NCBI RefSeq assembly: GCF_003385515.1
Contig: NZ_QNVT01000007.1
Coordinates: 62,001-126,000 of the forward strand
Origin: Chryseobacterium pennae
GTDB lineage: Bacteria; Bacteroidota; Bacteroidia; Flavobacteriales; Weeksellaceae
DNA length: 64,000 nt
Direction: 5' to 3'
Below the pieces are notes generated by a model. The model was given only the letters and a program-made list of their open reading frames with translations. It was not told where the DNA came from and made no database searches. The stretch's first letter is position 1; each line of letters opens with the position of its first letter. Positions 7,141 through 16,165 of this stretch are shown piece by piece. A program made the translations under genes and the position numbers.

Positions 7141-8802
7141 ATGAAAGCGCTAAAAACCTTAAACCCCTATTTTTGGAAACACAAAATACTATTGTTTTGG
7201 GGGGTACTCTTCATCATTGCCAGTAATTTTTTCAATATATATAAAGTTCAGTTTGTAGGAAAATCTGTAGATGAGCTTACTAAAAGCGGTAACCTCGGTT
7301 TCAATCAACAGGTTTTAGTCTATGTTGGGATCATTGTAGGCTGTTCACTTTTAACAGGAGTTTTTACTTTTATGATGCGGCAGACCATCATCGTTGCCTC
7401 CAGAAGAATTGAATATGAACTGAAGAATAAAATTTACAGACATTATCAGGATTTATCTTTAACGGATTATAAGCAAACGACTACCGGAGATTTAATGAAC
7501 CGATTGAGTGAGGACGTGGTAGCCGTAAGAATGTATCTTGGTCCCGGAGTAATGTATGTGGCTAACCTTATTGTTCTTGTCCTGATTACAGCAATTTATA
7601 TGGTAAAAACGGATGCTTCCATGACATTATGGACTTTATTGCCGCTTCCTATATTATCATTTGCTATTTATAAGGTAAGTTCAATTATCAATAAGAAGTC
7701 GAAGATAATGCAGAAAAGCCAGTCTGCAATTTCAACTTTTGTACAGGACAGTTTTTCAGGAATCCGTGTTGTGAAGTTTTTCGCAAGAGAAAAATATATT
7801 CAAAAAAACTATGGAATAAAAGTCACTGATTACCAAAATAAGGCTCTGGATCTTGCCAAAACAGAAGCTTATTTCTTTACGATTATTCTGTTTGTAATTG
7901 GCCTGTTGAATGTTGCCATTATCTGGATTGGCGGGACAAAATATATTGCAGGAGAATTAAGCATCGGTAAAATTGCTGATTTCTTCATGTATATTAACAC
8001 CCTGATCTTCCCATTCTCTATGGTAGGCTGGGTAACGTCCGTCAATCAGAGAGCTGAAGCTTCCATGCAAAGGATCAATGAATTTATGGATAAAAAGTCG
8101 GAGATCGTCAATACCAACTTTGAGACTTATCCTATTAAAGGAGATATAGAATTCAAAAATGTATCTTACGTTTATCCCAATACAGGTATTAAAGCACTTG
8201 AAAATTTAAGTTTTAAAATCAAAGCCGGGGAATCCCTGGCTATTATGGGAAAAACCGGAAGTGGAAAATCTACTATTGCACTGCTTTTATGCAGGCTGAT
8301 TGATCCTACTGAAGGGGAAATCCTGATTGATGGGAAAAACCTTAAAGAACATAATCTTGAGAACTATAGAAACTTTATCGGATACATTCCTCAGGAGAGC
8401 TATTTATTCTCTGATTCCATTGAAAATAACATTGGATTTGCGATTGATCATCCGTCCCATGAAAAAGTAATTGAGTACGCTCAGATTGCAGATGTTCATA
8501 AAAATATTGTGGACTTTAAAGAGCAATATAAAACACTTGTAGGTGAACGCGGGGTCATGCTTTCGGGGGGACAAAAGCAAAGAATTTGTATTGCCAGAGC
8601 TCTGATTAAGGATCCAAATATCATTATTTTTGACGATTCTTTATCTGCTTTAGACACTGAAACAGAGCAGAATATTCTTGAAAATATTGATAGAAAAATC
8701 AGCAATGCAACTTCCATAATTATCACACACAGAGAGTCTAGCGCTCAAAAAGCAGACCAGATTATTAACCTTACCGAAATTGCCAATTCTGTAACCGCAT
8801 AG
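7141..8802 (+). CDS. ABC transporter half-molecule, fused permease and ATPase (MsbA-like)
   Basis: This 553-residue exporter half-transporter would act as a homodimer. The N-terminal part (to about residue 310) is a six-helix type-1 ABC transmembrane domain. The ATPase domain carries Walker [12 protein letters not shown]-loop IPQESYLFS, signature LSGGQKQRICIARAL, Walker B IIIFDDSLSALD and H-loop IITHRES. The Walker B acidic residue following IIIF is D-D rather than D-E, so the usual catalytic glutamate is replaced by aspartate, as in some half-transporters that pair with a second subunit. There is no N-terminal C39 peptidase domain. The substrate is not evident; lipid or drug export is the family norm. 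Confidence 0.9.
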   Translation: MKALKTLNPYFWKHKILLFWGVLFIIASNFFNIYKVQFVGKSVDELTKSGNLGFNQQVLVYVGIIVGCSLLTGVFTFMMRQTIIVASRRIEYELKNKIYRHYQDLSLTDYKQTTTGDLMNRLSEDVVAVRMYLGPGVMYVANLIVLVLITAIYMVKTDASMTLWTLLPLPILSFAIYKVSSIINKKSKIMQKSQSAISTFVQDSFSGIRVVKFFAREKYIQKNYGIKVTDYQNKALDLAKTEAYFFTIILFVIGLLNVAIIWIGGTKYIAGELSIGKIADFFMYINTLIFPFSMVGWVTSVNQRAEASMQRINEFMDKKSEIVNTNFETYPIKGDIEFKNVSYVYPNTGIKALENLSFKIKAGESLAIMGKTGSGKSTIALLLCRLIDPTEGEILIDGKNLKEHNLENYRNFIGYIPQESYLFSDSIENNIGFAIDHPSHEKVIEYAQIADVHKNIVDFKEQYKTLVGERGVMLSGGQKQRICIARALIKDPNIIIFDDSLSALDTETEQNILENIDRKISNATSIIITHRESSAQKADQIINLTEIANSVTA

Positions 8803-8842
8803 CTGTTTCATTCCTAATTGTTAAATAAATCATAAAAAAAAT

Positions 8843-8872
8843 TTTGTGATTAAAAGAATTCTTTTATATTTG
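8843..8872 (+). promoter_or_regulatory. Promoter of the DUF3276 gene
   Basis: TTTG (8843-8846), 18-nt spacer, TATATTTG (8865-8872), about 30 bp before the ATG. Both boxes match the Bacteroidota consensus exactly. Confidence 0.75.
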
Positions 8873-8901
8873 TTCTTAACAAGATTAAAAAATATCTAAC
8901 A

Positions 8902-9237
8902 ATGAGTGAATACAAGGAACGCCATGAAAATGAGATTTTCACGAAGGTGTTAAAAGCAGGGAGAAGAACTTATTTCTTTGATGTGCGCGAGACGAAAGCA
9001 GGAGATTATTATCTTACAATCACTGAGAGTAAGAAAAATTTCGGAGAGAATGGGGAAGCTACATTCGAGAAGCATAAAATTTACCTTTACAAGGAAGATT
9101 TTAAGAGTTTTCAGGAGATGTTTAATGAGTCCACAGATTTCATCATTAATGAAAAGGGTGAGGATGTAATTTCAGAAAAACATGATAAAGATTTCAAAAG
9201 CAAATCATTCACAATTGATTCTGACGACGAAGTTTAA
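8902..9237 (+). CDS. DUF3276 family PUR-like nucleic-acid-binding protein
   Basis: A short acidic-tailed protein of 111 residues, with KAGRRTYFFDVRETKAGDYYLTITESKK, then FEKHKIYLYKEDFKSFQEMF and a C-terminal acidic SDDEV. This matches the DUF3276 family, which has the PUR-alpha fold and is near-universal in Bacteroidota. Single-stranded nucleic-acid binding is inferred from the fold; a cellular role is not established. The gene has its own promoter and terminator and so is a single-gene unit. Confidence 0.88.
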   Translation: MSEYKERHENEIFTKVLKAGRRTYFFDVRETKAGDYYLTITESKKNFGENGEATFEKHKIYLYKEDFKSFQEMFNESTDFIINEKGEDVISEKHDKDFKSKSFTIDSDDEV

Positions 9238-9257
9238 AAAAGAATATCTAAAAACAC

Positions 9258-9283
9258 AAGCATCTGAAAAAGATGCTTTTTTT
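9258..9283 (+). terminator. Terminator of the DUF3276 gene
   Basis: Stem AAGCATCT / AGATGCTT with a GAAAA loop followed by a seven-T run, 20 bp past the stop codon. Confidence 0.85.
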
Positions 9284-9300
9284 ATGCCCTGAAATGGGCT

Positions 9301-9347
9301 ATGGCTTATGGCTTATGGCTTATGGCTTATGGCTTATGGCTTATGGC
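9301..9347. repeat. Heptanucleotide tandem repeat (ATGGCTT), 6.7 copies
   Basis: A perfect uninterrupted run of ATGGCTT, six full copies and five further bases, lies between two terminators in non-coding DNA. No gene reads through it. Perfect short tandem repeats of this kind are prone to copy-number change. Confidence 0.95.
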
Positions 9348-9353
9348 AAAAAT

Positions 9354-9384
9354 AAAAGGTACACTTTAAAAAAGCATACCTTTT
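9354..9384 (-). terminator. Probable terminator of the DUF4132 gene
   Basis: AAAAGGTA (9354-9361) pairs with TACCTTTT (9377-9384) immediately downstream of the large minus-strand gene. The loop is 15 nt and the stem AT-rich, so it is moderate. Confidence 0.5.
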
Positions 9385-9393
9385 TGTTTTCAT

Positions 9394-12300
9394 TTATACA
9401 TACTCTCGTTTAATCTGCGACAATATGGTTGGATCCTGTATTTCATTGTCTTTAGCCAGCAATAGTACTTTTGACAATACTTCTGCTGATTTCGGATCAT
9501 CTTCTGCAAAAGGCAGGAATAATCTTCCTCTATGCTGGGAATGAACCGGCAGAATTGACAAGTACATCCCCGGAGTCTGATGAACAACAGCACTTCCCAA
9601 ATGCACACTATACTCCGCCAACTGCCCTTTTATTAATACATGCGAGCCTTCAATTCTTACATTATCTAATTTAAATAGGCGTGCTGTTTCTGTCATCAGT
9701 ACAGCTCTCATTTCAATGGATGAATGACTGGCTTCAGGATCTACACTTCCTACATGTGCCACTGAAACTACCAAATCCACATCCCGCATTACTTCTGAGA
9801 ACAGTCTTGGACTAATATCTTCAAAAGGAATATTCTTATAATCCTTTAATGAATGGAATTCTATCGTTTCCAAGGTTGGGCTTTCTATATCTGCTGGGGA
9901 AAACCAATCTGCCATGGCATATAATTTTACCTGAAAGCCTTCTTTATGATATACTTTCTGCAATCCTTCCTCATAATCTACCTTCCATCCTCTTGTTTTA
10001 AGCAACGCCAGTGCCTGCTTTGGCTGAATCTGATGACCTGCATATCTGCGGGAAATAGACTTCTCTTTCAATTCATCAGGCGTAGGAACATAAAGTTCTC
10101 TGAAAATCTGCTTGAAAGGCTGAATCAGTTTTTCTTTAAAACAATAATGCTGATAATCACTCCAAACAGAATGTTCATGAAGATCTACACAATGCGCAAT
10201 ACGTAAAGTGTTTTCATCATTTAACTCCTGGATCTCACCATGAGCATTGATAAGACTTCCATCATGATAGAAACCTATTGTATGATCATTGGAAATAAAC
10301 ACTAGCTTCTCTAAATGCTTGACAATAACAGGATGTTCAAAAAGAGTTTTAATTTCTTTCAGGAAGAATTCATCTCCTCTTACCATAGCTTCTTCCAATC
10401 CTTTTCTGGAGCGTGTCCACTGTTCCCGCATGATCTTGCGGTTATTGGTTAATTCCACAATGGCTTTATCTTTTTTAATTTTCGGCGGAATAGATTTCAG
10501 CTGTTTATCATCTCTGAATACCACCAATTCTGCTTTCCCATTTTCTTCTATGATTAAACCTACTGTTACACCATCAAGGGTTACCTGCGTTTCTTTTGAC
10601 AGAAGTGATTGAATTTGTTTAGTTTCCATAGCCCATGTCAATCTTATCGGATCGGGATACCCGGCATTTCTTGCCAAATTCTCCAAAGCCACGCGAATTG
10701 CCAGTGCTTCACTTGCCTGCTTCATTGAACCAAACTCTCTGCTTTCTTTTTTAAACTGCTGAATGTATTCATATCTGCTCAATACATCTTTTTCCGGATT
10801 TGTTTTGCTTAATGGCACTAATCCATAAACACGTAGATAATCCTGATCCCGTTTATCTTTTACTTTAGCCGTAACCTCTTTAATCTTTAAGATTCCGGCT
10901 AAGGTATCGGAATAAAGCCTTGCTCTTCGGTGTCCATTACCGTCTGATATGTATTTTGCAGATTCGTATAACATCTCCCAACGGGCTTTACCCAGTTCTT
11001 TATAGGCTTTTGTAAACCAGTCTTTGTCTACAGCTCCATCTTTAAACTCCTGAATATCTACGGATGAATATTTTGCCACCTCACTTTCAAGTTTCGCATT
11101 CTGATCTTCATAGACACTGGTCTTGGTATGGGCATGCATCCACCATATTGCTGAATCCAGACCTTTCCAACCTAAGTAACTGCTGACGAGCGATTGCCAT
11201 TGCGGCGCGTACACTGCTGCCTGAATCAAACGAAGCTCTGAGATTTTCTCTTTCTTCATCATTTCATCAAAAGCCTTCTGTGTATCAGTTTCTGAAGGAT
11301 AACAATCCGAAATCAATTTAGAAAAGAGCTTTTGCTTGGTCATATTTTCATTCCTGTAAGCATAAATATAGTTGGCATACAATCCTGATTTCCCCAACCC
11401 TTTCAGAAGCTGAACCAAACGTTGCGCTCCATATATCGTATGAAACTCCTGCACAAAGTGAGAAACTGCAGTATTAGCATCACCGCGGATAACCTCTACA
11501 TCAAGGAATTTATCCTGTATTTCCGCAATCATAGGTTTCAGGAAAGGAAATTCTTCCAGAATATTCTGATTACTATTGATCAGTTTACCTCTTGTAAGAT
11601 CTCCAATTGCAGAATCTGCAGTAAGTATTCCTTCGTAAAGTTCTTCTTTGGTAATGAGTTTTAATTCATAAGCTTTACAGAAGAAATAGAAGTCAGGAAC
11701 AGATTTGCTTATATTTTCTTTCAAACCGCTATGCTGCATCCATCGGTATAAATTCCATTGTTTGATATGCTGTTCATCGGTAAGATTCGCTTTGGGAATT
11801 GCCCATAAGAAAGGCTTAAAAAAATCAAGTTTCTGCCAGCCATTTCCCTGGTCCTGGTAATAATAATCATTGCTATCTTTTCCTTTATAAGTAATCACAC
11901 TTTCAGGAAGATTGGCAAAGACTGTACTGGCAGCATCTAATGCAAAATCTACACGCTCTTCGAAGACGAATTTATCCTTTAACGATTGCAGAATCATGAT
12001 GATTGGATTTTCCCATGCATATCTTCCTTTCAGTGGATTTATTAAAAGATCTTTGTAATAGAATACATAATTCTCCATAAAATCTCTGAAGGTTTTCCTG
12101 TCACAGCTCTCAGCCAATGTTAATAAAAATAAATCTCTCGGCTGTAAACCTGAATCCAGATACCATTTCTCCCAAACCTCATGCAATGGGTAATTTTCTG
12201 CTAATTGTACAGAAGTAAAACCATCCGTATTTCTTTTAATCTGGCGGAAACTATTTCCCATTAGCAAAGTAGTTACAGAGCCATCCCATTCATCAGATTC

Positions 12301-14436
12301 ATATTCATGATCTTTATGCTGGAGAAATAAATCATTAAGCTTCTTTATTTCTGCTTTTATATCATCCATAGGTTTTGTAAACCCATATTTATCTTTTTTA
12401 GTAGCCTGTGCATATAACGAGTCTGGTTCTACCTTTGGCAAAGCAAACTTTGATACCACGCCAGGATTATAAAAACCATATCCATTGTCTTCAGAAAGAA
12501 TCGTCTGATCTCCGGATGGATTAATCTGATCCAATAAACTATGTTCTCTTTCTGTTATTTTTGATCTTTCAGCATATTGTAGAGTCCAATTGGTAATCTG
12601 AGCAGATACTCTTTTTTCCTTTTGAAGCTGAAGCATGATATCCAGAGATGCTGCACGCTGTTCCAGGTCTCCTTTATTCATCAATTCCTCAACCAATGGA
12701 GTAACCACACCATCTTCCTGCTGAATAACCAATTCTATAAGCTTTTTACGAAGTACACCACCCTTTCTTTTAAATAGATCAAAGAAAACCATGATTTCTT
12801 CTTTGTTTAAAGGATCCTGCAACAATACATTGATTCCTGAGGCCACCAATGCTTCTCCTCTGTCTTTTAAAGTTTTAAAAGCAAATTCTTTTTGGAAATC
12901 CGTTACTTTCAGTTTCTTTTTTCCTACTGCATATGAGAGGGAATAACAGTAAAACTCCCTTAATATATTCCTGGCCAATAATTCGCGTAATGAAAGGTCA
13001 AATTGATCGAAATAAGAAAGTAGCAAATCCAATTTATCACGATCTTCCCCTACCAGATAAAACATGGAAGCGTATAGATCACTTTTTTTGAAAGCAGCAT
13101 TTAGCCAAGAAAATATCTTCCCTTCAAATTTCTTTTCCTTGATCTCAATCTTTTGAGTCAGTTCATGGAGTTTTTCAAAGAAATCCGGATAGTCTGCATT
13201 ATTGATGAAAAATTTCGTCTCAGTATTAGTGCTGAGTAATGTAGACATATGATCACCGGCAAAAGCTAATACTTCTACCTTCCCATCCAATACCGCTTTA
13301 TAATACAATGGCATCTGAATGTAAGGATCAGCAGTTTCTGCCGCAAATTTAATGGCAAGACATTTCTTTTCCATATCTCCTTTTTCAAACAGCTGATGCA
13401 GATAGGGAACCGTTTTTTCAACATCCCAAACGCCCTGTACCCAAAGTGCCATATACACTTCATTATTATTCTTGCTTTTCACAGCCTCCGGAATTTCCTC
13501 AGGATGCTTGAAGTAATGATCTGCTAATGAAAGGATATTCTTTACTACAGATTCTTTCTCTGATTCCCAGCCTAAACCGGTCCAGGTATCTATAGCTCTT
13601 ACAACAGATGAAAATCGGGTAAGCTTTTGCTCAATAATTACATTCGTCATATATTCCAAAGCCCCGATACTTGTTTCATCCAAAGCTTCCAGAATTGTCT
13701 GACGCAAGCCTTCCTGTCTTTGAGCAGCCAGTAAAAGCTTTTCTACCAATTCCCAGCACTTCTTCTGCTCACTATTGAGTAAAGCTTTAATAATATTCAG
13801 AGAGATTTTTCCTTCATGGTGTTTATTGAAAATAATATCTTCAATCAGTTGATAGATTACTGTATTTCCAGTATCTATGGCTGCTGACCATATATAAAAA
13901 CGGCTTGAGTTATGTGTAAATTCATTATCATAAATAATTTGTTCTTCTAAAGACAGGTCAAAATTCTCGTCACCATTATAAGAATAAACAGAAGGAAATA
14001 TCATCAATTCCCGAATTAAATTAATTCGATTAAGCAATACATAATGTTCACTATGAGGAGCTCTGAACGAACGTCTAAAATAACTACTCTGATACATTTT
14101 GTAAGGCATTTTATTCCATGCATATTTTACCAGGTCTGCATTTTCTCCAAAAAGATAAATCAAGAGATCATAATATTCCTGATCTTCCCAAATATCAGGT
14201 TTGATAGATTCTTTGAACTTTTCAAATTCTTTTGAACCTAAGTTTACTCGCTCAAAATAATTAGGTTTACCTTTCAGTAATTTACCTAATTCCGCTGCTT
14301 CCTTTGTAAGGATCGGTCTATCTGGAAAAAGCGAAGAAGGAACACCTTGTTCAGAATGTTCTAAGAGATCTTTTCTTTGCTTTTCATAAAAGTTTTTAAT
14401 AAGTTTTTTCGATTCTAATTTTTTTGTGATTTCCAT
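9394..14436 (-). CDS. Very large DUF4132-type protein (1680 residues), function unknown
   Basis: The N-terminal two thirds is helical and repeat-like (LLELVIQQEDGVVTPLVEEL and similar), suggesting HEAT/ARM-type solenoid. After about residue 1180 comes a region with LARNAGYPDPIRLTWAMETKQ, characteristic of DUF4132 (MolR/YehI-like) proteins. The C-terminal 250 residues contain RRYAGHQIQPKQALALLKTRGW, the conserved DVDLVVSVAHVGSVDPEASH stretch and IEMRAVLMTETARLFKL. No signal peptide or membrane segment is visible, so it is cytoplasmic. It is preceded by a small gene 26 bp upstream, with which it forms a two-gene transcription unit. Family function is unknown; links with molybdate metabolism (molR) in E. 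coli are old and weak. I do not assign one. Confidence 0.8.
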   Translation of the reverse strand: MEITKKLESKKLIKNFYEKQRKDLLEHSEQGVPSSLFPDRPILTKEAAELGKLLKGKPNYFERVNLGSKEFEKFKESIKPDIWEDQEYYDLLIYLFGENADLVKYAWNKMPYKMYQSSYFRRSFRAPHSEHYVLLNRINLIRELMIFPSVYSYNGDENFDLSLEEQIIYDNEFTHNSSRFYIWSAAIDTGNTVIYQLIEDIIFNKHHEGKISLNIIKALLNSEQKKCWELVEKLLLAAQRQEGLRQTILEALDETSIGALEYMTNVIIEQKLTRFSSVVRAIDTWTGLGWESEKESVVKNILSLADHYFKHPEEIPEAVKSKNNNEVYMALWVQGVWDVEKTVPYLHQLFEKGDMEKKCLAIKFAAETADPYIQMPLYYKAVLDGKVEVLAFAGDHMSTLLSTNTETKFFINNADYPDFFEKLHELTQKIEIKEKKFEGKIFSWLNAAFKKSDLYASMFYLVGEDRDKLDLLLSYFDQFDLSLRELLARNILREFYCYSLSYAVGKKKLKVTDFQKEFAFKTLKDRGEALVASGINVLLQDPLNKEEIMVFFDLFKRKGGVLRKKLIELVIQQEDGVVTPLVEELMNKGDLEQRAASLDIMLQLQKEKRVSAQITNWTLQYAERSKITEREHSLLDQINPSGDQTILSEDNGYGFYNPGVVSKFALPKVEPDSLYAQATKKDKYGFTKPMDDIKAEIKKLNDLFLQHKDHEYESDEWDGSVTTLLMGNSFRQIKRNTDGFTSVQLAENYPLHEVWEKWYLDSGLQPRDLFLLTLAESCDRKTFRDFMENYVFYYKDLLINPLKGRYAWENPIIMILQSLKDKFVFEERVDFALDAASTVFANLPESVITYKGKDSNDYYYQDQGNGWQKLDFFKPFLWAIPKANLTDEQHIKQWNLYRWMQHSGLKENISKSVPDFYFFCKAYELKLITKEELYEGILTADSAIGDLTRGKLINSNQNILEEFPFLKPMIAEIQDKFLDVEVIRGDANTAVSHFVQEFHTIYGAQRLVQLLKGLGKSGLYANYIYAYRNENMTKQKLFSKLISDCYPSETDTQKAFDEMMKKEKISELRLIQAAVYAPQWQSLVSSYLGWKGLDSAIWWMHAHTKTSVYEDQNAKLESEVAKYSSVDIQEFKDGAVDKDWFTKAYKELGKARWEMLYESAKYISDGNGHRRARLYSDTLAGILKIKEVTAKVKDKRDQDYLRVYGLVPLSKTNPEKDVLSRYEYIQQFKKESREFGSMKQASEALAIRVALENLARNAGYPDPIRLTWAMETKQIQSLLSKETQVTLDGVTVGLIIEENGKAELVVFRDDKQLKSIPPKIKKDKAIVELTNNRKIMREQWTRSRKGLEEAMVRGDEFFLKEIKTLFEHPVIVKHLEKLVFISNDHTIGFYHDGSLINAHGEIQELNDENTLRIAHCVDLHEHSVWSDYQHYCFKEKLIQPFKQIFRELYVPTPDELKEKSISRRYAGHQIQPKQALALLKTRGWKVDYEEGLQKVYHKEGFQVKLYAMADWFSPADIESPTLETIEFHSLKDYKNIPFEDISPRLFSEVMRDVDLVVSVAHVGSVDPEASHSSIEMRAVLMTETARLFKLDNVRIEGSHVLIKGQLAEYSVHLGSAVVHQTPGMYLSILPVHSQHRGRLFLPFAEDDPKSAEVLSKVLLLAKDNEIQDPTILSQIKREYV

Positions 14437-14462
14437 GTATGTTAGTTGTTAATAGAATTAGA

Positions 14463-14897
14463 TTACCAATAGCTTCCTGCAAGAAAAGTAAGCCTGATAA
14501 AAGTAAATGTATGTTGTAAACTCAAATCTATGGTTTGGCCAAGGTCTGAAAACTGCTCATCATTGTAAAATACAGCGAACAGCCTGTCTTCAAATGCCTG
14601 AATAGCATTATCCTGAGCTTTTTGTACATCAGCTTTTTTTAGATTATAAATACTTCCAAAGCCCACCTTACCCGTATCGGTAAGAATGTTCAGATAGTTA
14701 TCTGTTGGGATCTTCGTAGAATCTTCATCTTCAAGCTCAAATGATTGAGCGTTAAATTTTTCAACTTGTTGCTGAACGATGAGCTTTAATAAGTTTTCTA
14801 AAGAGATAACTGAATCTTCGTAAATGATTTCAATTTTTTGTTCCGAAAGAACAGGATGCTTCCTGCCCAACTGCTTTACAGTGACTTTTATATTCAT
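14463..14897 (-). CDS. Small unknown protein paired with the DUF4132 gene
   Basis: This 144-residue soluble protein is rich in charged residues and has no recognised motif. It begins with a beta-like segment (MNIKVTVKQLGRKHPVLSEQKIEI), then ENLLKLIVQQQVEKFNAQSFE, a central NYLNILTDTGKVGFGSIYN, and ends TLSLQHTFTFIRLTFLAGSYW-like strands. It is the first gene of a two-gene unit with the 1680-residue protein, so the products probably act together. That is inference from gene order only. Confidence 0.75.
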   Translation of the reverse strand: MNIKVTVKQLGRKHPVLSEQKIEIIYEDSVISLENLLKLIVQQQVEKFNAQSFELEDEDSTKIPTDNYLNILTDTGKVGFGSIYNLKKADVQKAQDNAIQAFEDRLFAVFYNDEQFSDLGQTIDLSLQHTFTFIRLTFLAGSYW

Positions 14898-15075
14898 ATT
14901 TGAACTTAGTGTGCTTAAATATAGTAAAATTTAAAACCCATATTGTATCAAATTGAGGTTTTATGACGAATATCAAGGAAAAACAAAGTCAGTAGTGAAT
15001 TTTTCAGGCAAGTGAATTACAAATAAAGAGAAACAGGGATTATTACTCATTATTAATTGCTCATTATTCATGAAT

Positions 15076-15165
15076 CAGCTCCGATAGAAATGGTTACCCT
15101 CAACAAGGAATGCCATTTTTAAGTGCCGACTTGAGGAGTATGAGCGAATACCGGGAAAAAGCTTC
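15076..15165 (+). ncRNA. Structured intergenic element (flavobacterial repeat, possibly Flavo-1-like)
   Basis: The segment begins CAGCTCCGATAGAAATGG and ends CCGGGAAAAAGCTTCC, the form of an intergenic element that recurs in flavobacterial genomes (AGCnCCGATAGA ... AGCGGGAnnAGCT). Complementary parts are visible: AGC with GCT and CCG with CGG close the outer stem, and CCTCAA (15098-15103) with TTGAGG (15131-15136) form an inner stem. The pairing supports a folded RNA or repeat element. The link to the Rfam family Flavo-1 is from memory and uncertain; the orientation given follows the consensus as I know it. Confidence 0.45.
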
Positions 15166-15221
15166 CGGAAAAAAGATAAAAAATAGACATTATTTCACCA
15201 TAGAAACAGGTGTAAAATAAA

Positions 15222-15248
15222 AAAGTACACTTTCAAAAAGTGTACTTT
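15222..15248 (-). terminator. Terminator downstream of tRNA-His
   Basis: A perfect 12-bp stem, AAAGTACACTTT / AAAGTGTACTTT, with a 3-nt CAA loop and a T-run on the minus strand (plus-strand AATAAAAA before it). It follows the tRNA 3' end by about 6 bp. Confidence 0.88.
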
Positions 15249-15253
15249 CTTTG

Positions 15254-15328
<75 letters not shown>

Positions 15329-15340
15329 GTTTTCTGAGTG

Positions 15341-15371
15341 CAAATATAGGACAATTTCCTCAACTACCAAA
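15341..15371 (-). promoter_or_regulatory. Promoter of tRNA-His
   Basis: On the minus strand TTTG (15368-15371), 19-nt spacer, TATATTTG (15341-15348), 12 nt before the mature tRNA 5' end. Both boxes are perfect. The upstream box lies within the last codons of bshB1. Confidence 0.8.
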
Positions 15372-16083
15372 CAATTCCGTCAAAATTTTTCAAAGAAATT
15401 AATCTTTCAGATGTAAATCCCTCAGCATAAGTAACTCCCGATAATCGGCCTAAATCCTGTGCACGGTATGTTAAACTCTCAAAAAAGTCTTTTGTGGTAA
15501 TAGGAGTCTCAGGCTCTTTAGAAGTTGGGTCATAAAACTGAGTTTTATAAGCCATACATGAAGCAATTTTTTTATCCAGAAATTCTGAAATGTCAATAAC
15601 AAATTCCGGTTTGATATCTTTCCACTGAATATAATGAAAAACATGCTTGGGTCTCCATACTTCCTGAGCTTCTCCTTCCTCTACCGTCTCTATTTTTCTC
15701 AATCCGGACAAAAAGCACGCATCCGATACTAATTTCGCTCCTTTTGCATGATCCGGATGTCTGTCATCAATTGCATTCGCTAAGACGATTTCCGGTCTGT
15801 ATTTGCGGATCATTTTTACAATCCTCATTTGGTATTCTTCGGAATTCACCAAAAAGCCATCTTTCATTCCCAGATTCTCTCGTGCAGAGAGCCCCAGAAT
15901 TTTGGCAGCATCTGCTGCCTCTGCTTTTCTAGTTTCATCAGTACCTCTTGTTCCGAGTTCTCCTCTGGTAAGATCTACCACAACACATTTTTTTCCTTCA
16001 GAAACCATTTTGGCAATAGTTCCGCCACACCCTAGTTCTACATCATCAGGATGTGCTCCAAAAGCAAGTATATCAGTTTTCAT
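15364..16083 (-). CDS. bshB1: Bacillithiol biosynthesis deacetylase BshB1
   Basis: This 239-residue PIG-L/LmbE-type zinc deacetylase has the metal motif AHPDDVELGCGG (H11, D14), followed by VDLTRGELGTRGT, LGMKDGF and the third metal ligand region DDRHPDHAKGA. The C-terminal segment FFESLTYRAQDLGRLSGVTYAEGF is typical of BshB1. The enzyme removes the acetyl group of GlcNAc-malate, the second step of bacillithiol synthesis. The gene has its own promoter. bshA and bshC are not in the window. Confidence 0.95.
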   Translation of the reverse strand: MKTDILAFGAHPDDVELGCGGTIAKMVSEGKKCVVVDLTRGELGTRGTDETRKAEAADAAKILGLSARENLGMKDGFLVNSEEYQMRIVKMIRKYRPEIVLANAIDDRHPDHAKGAKLVSDACFLSGLRKIETVEEGEAQEVWRPKHVFHYIQWKDIKPEFVIDISEFLDKKIASCMAYKTQFYDPTSKEPETPITTKDFFESLTYRAQDLGRLSGVTYAEGFTSERLISLKNFDGIVW

Positions 16084-16088
16084 ATAAT

Positions 16089-16121
16089 CAAAGATAAGGT
16101 TTAAAATAAAAACTTCCCAAA
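16089..16121 (-). promoter_or_regulatory. Promoter of bshB1
   Basis: On the minus strand TTTG (16118-16121), 21-nt spacer, TATCTTTG (16089-16096), 5 bp before the ATG. The TTTG falls inside the terminator hairpin of the upstream TPR gene. Confidence 0.65.
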
Positions 16122-16141
16122 CATTACGAATGGGAAGTTTT
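16109..16141 (-). terminator. Terminator of the TPR gene
   Basis: AAAACTTCCCA (16109-16119) pairs perfectly with TGGGAAGTTTT (16131-16141), with an 11-nt loop and a T-rich tract after it on the minus strand. It ends the exbB-to-TPR gene series. Confidence 0.85.
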
Positions 16142-16165
16142 AATATCTATAATTTAAATTTTAAA

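Noticed and set aside
7141..8802. Exporter for the knottin-like peptide
   Set aside because: The transporter lacks the C39 peptidase domain that cleaves GG-type leaders and is 24 kb away.
9301..9347. Possible CRISPR array
   Set aside because: The 7-bp unit repeats without spacers, so it is a simple tandem repeat.
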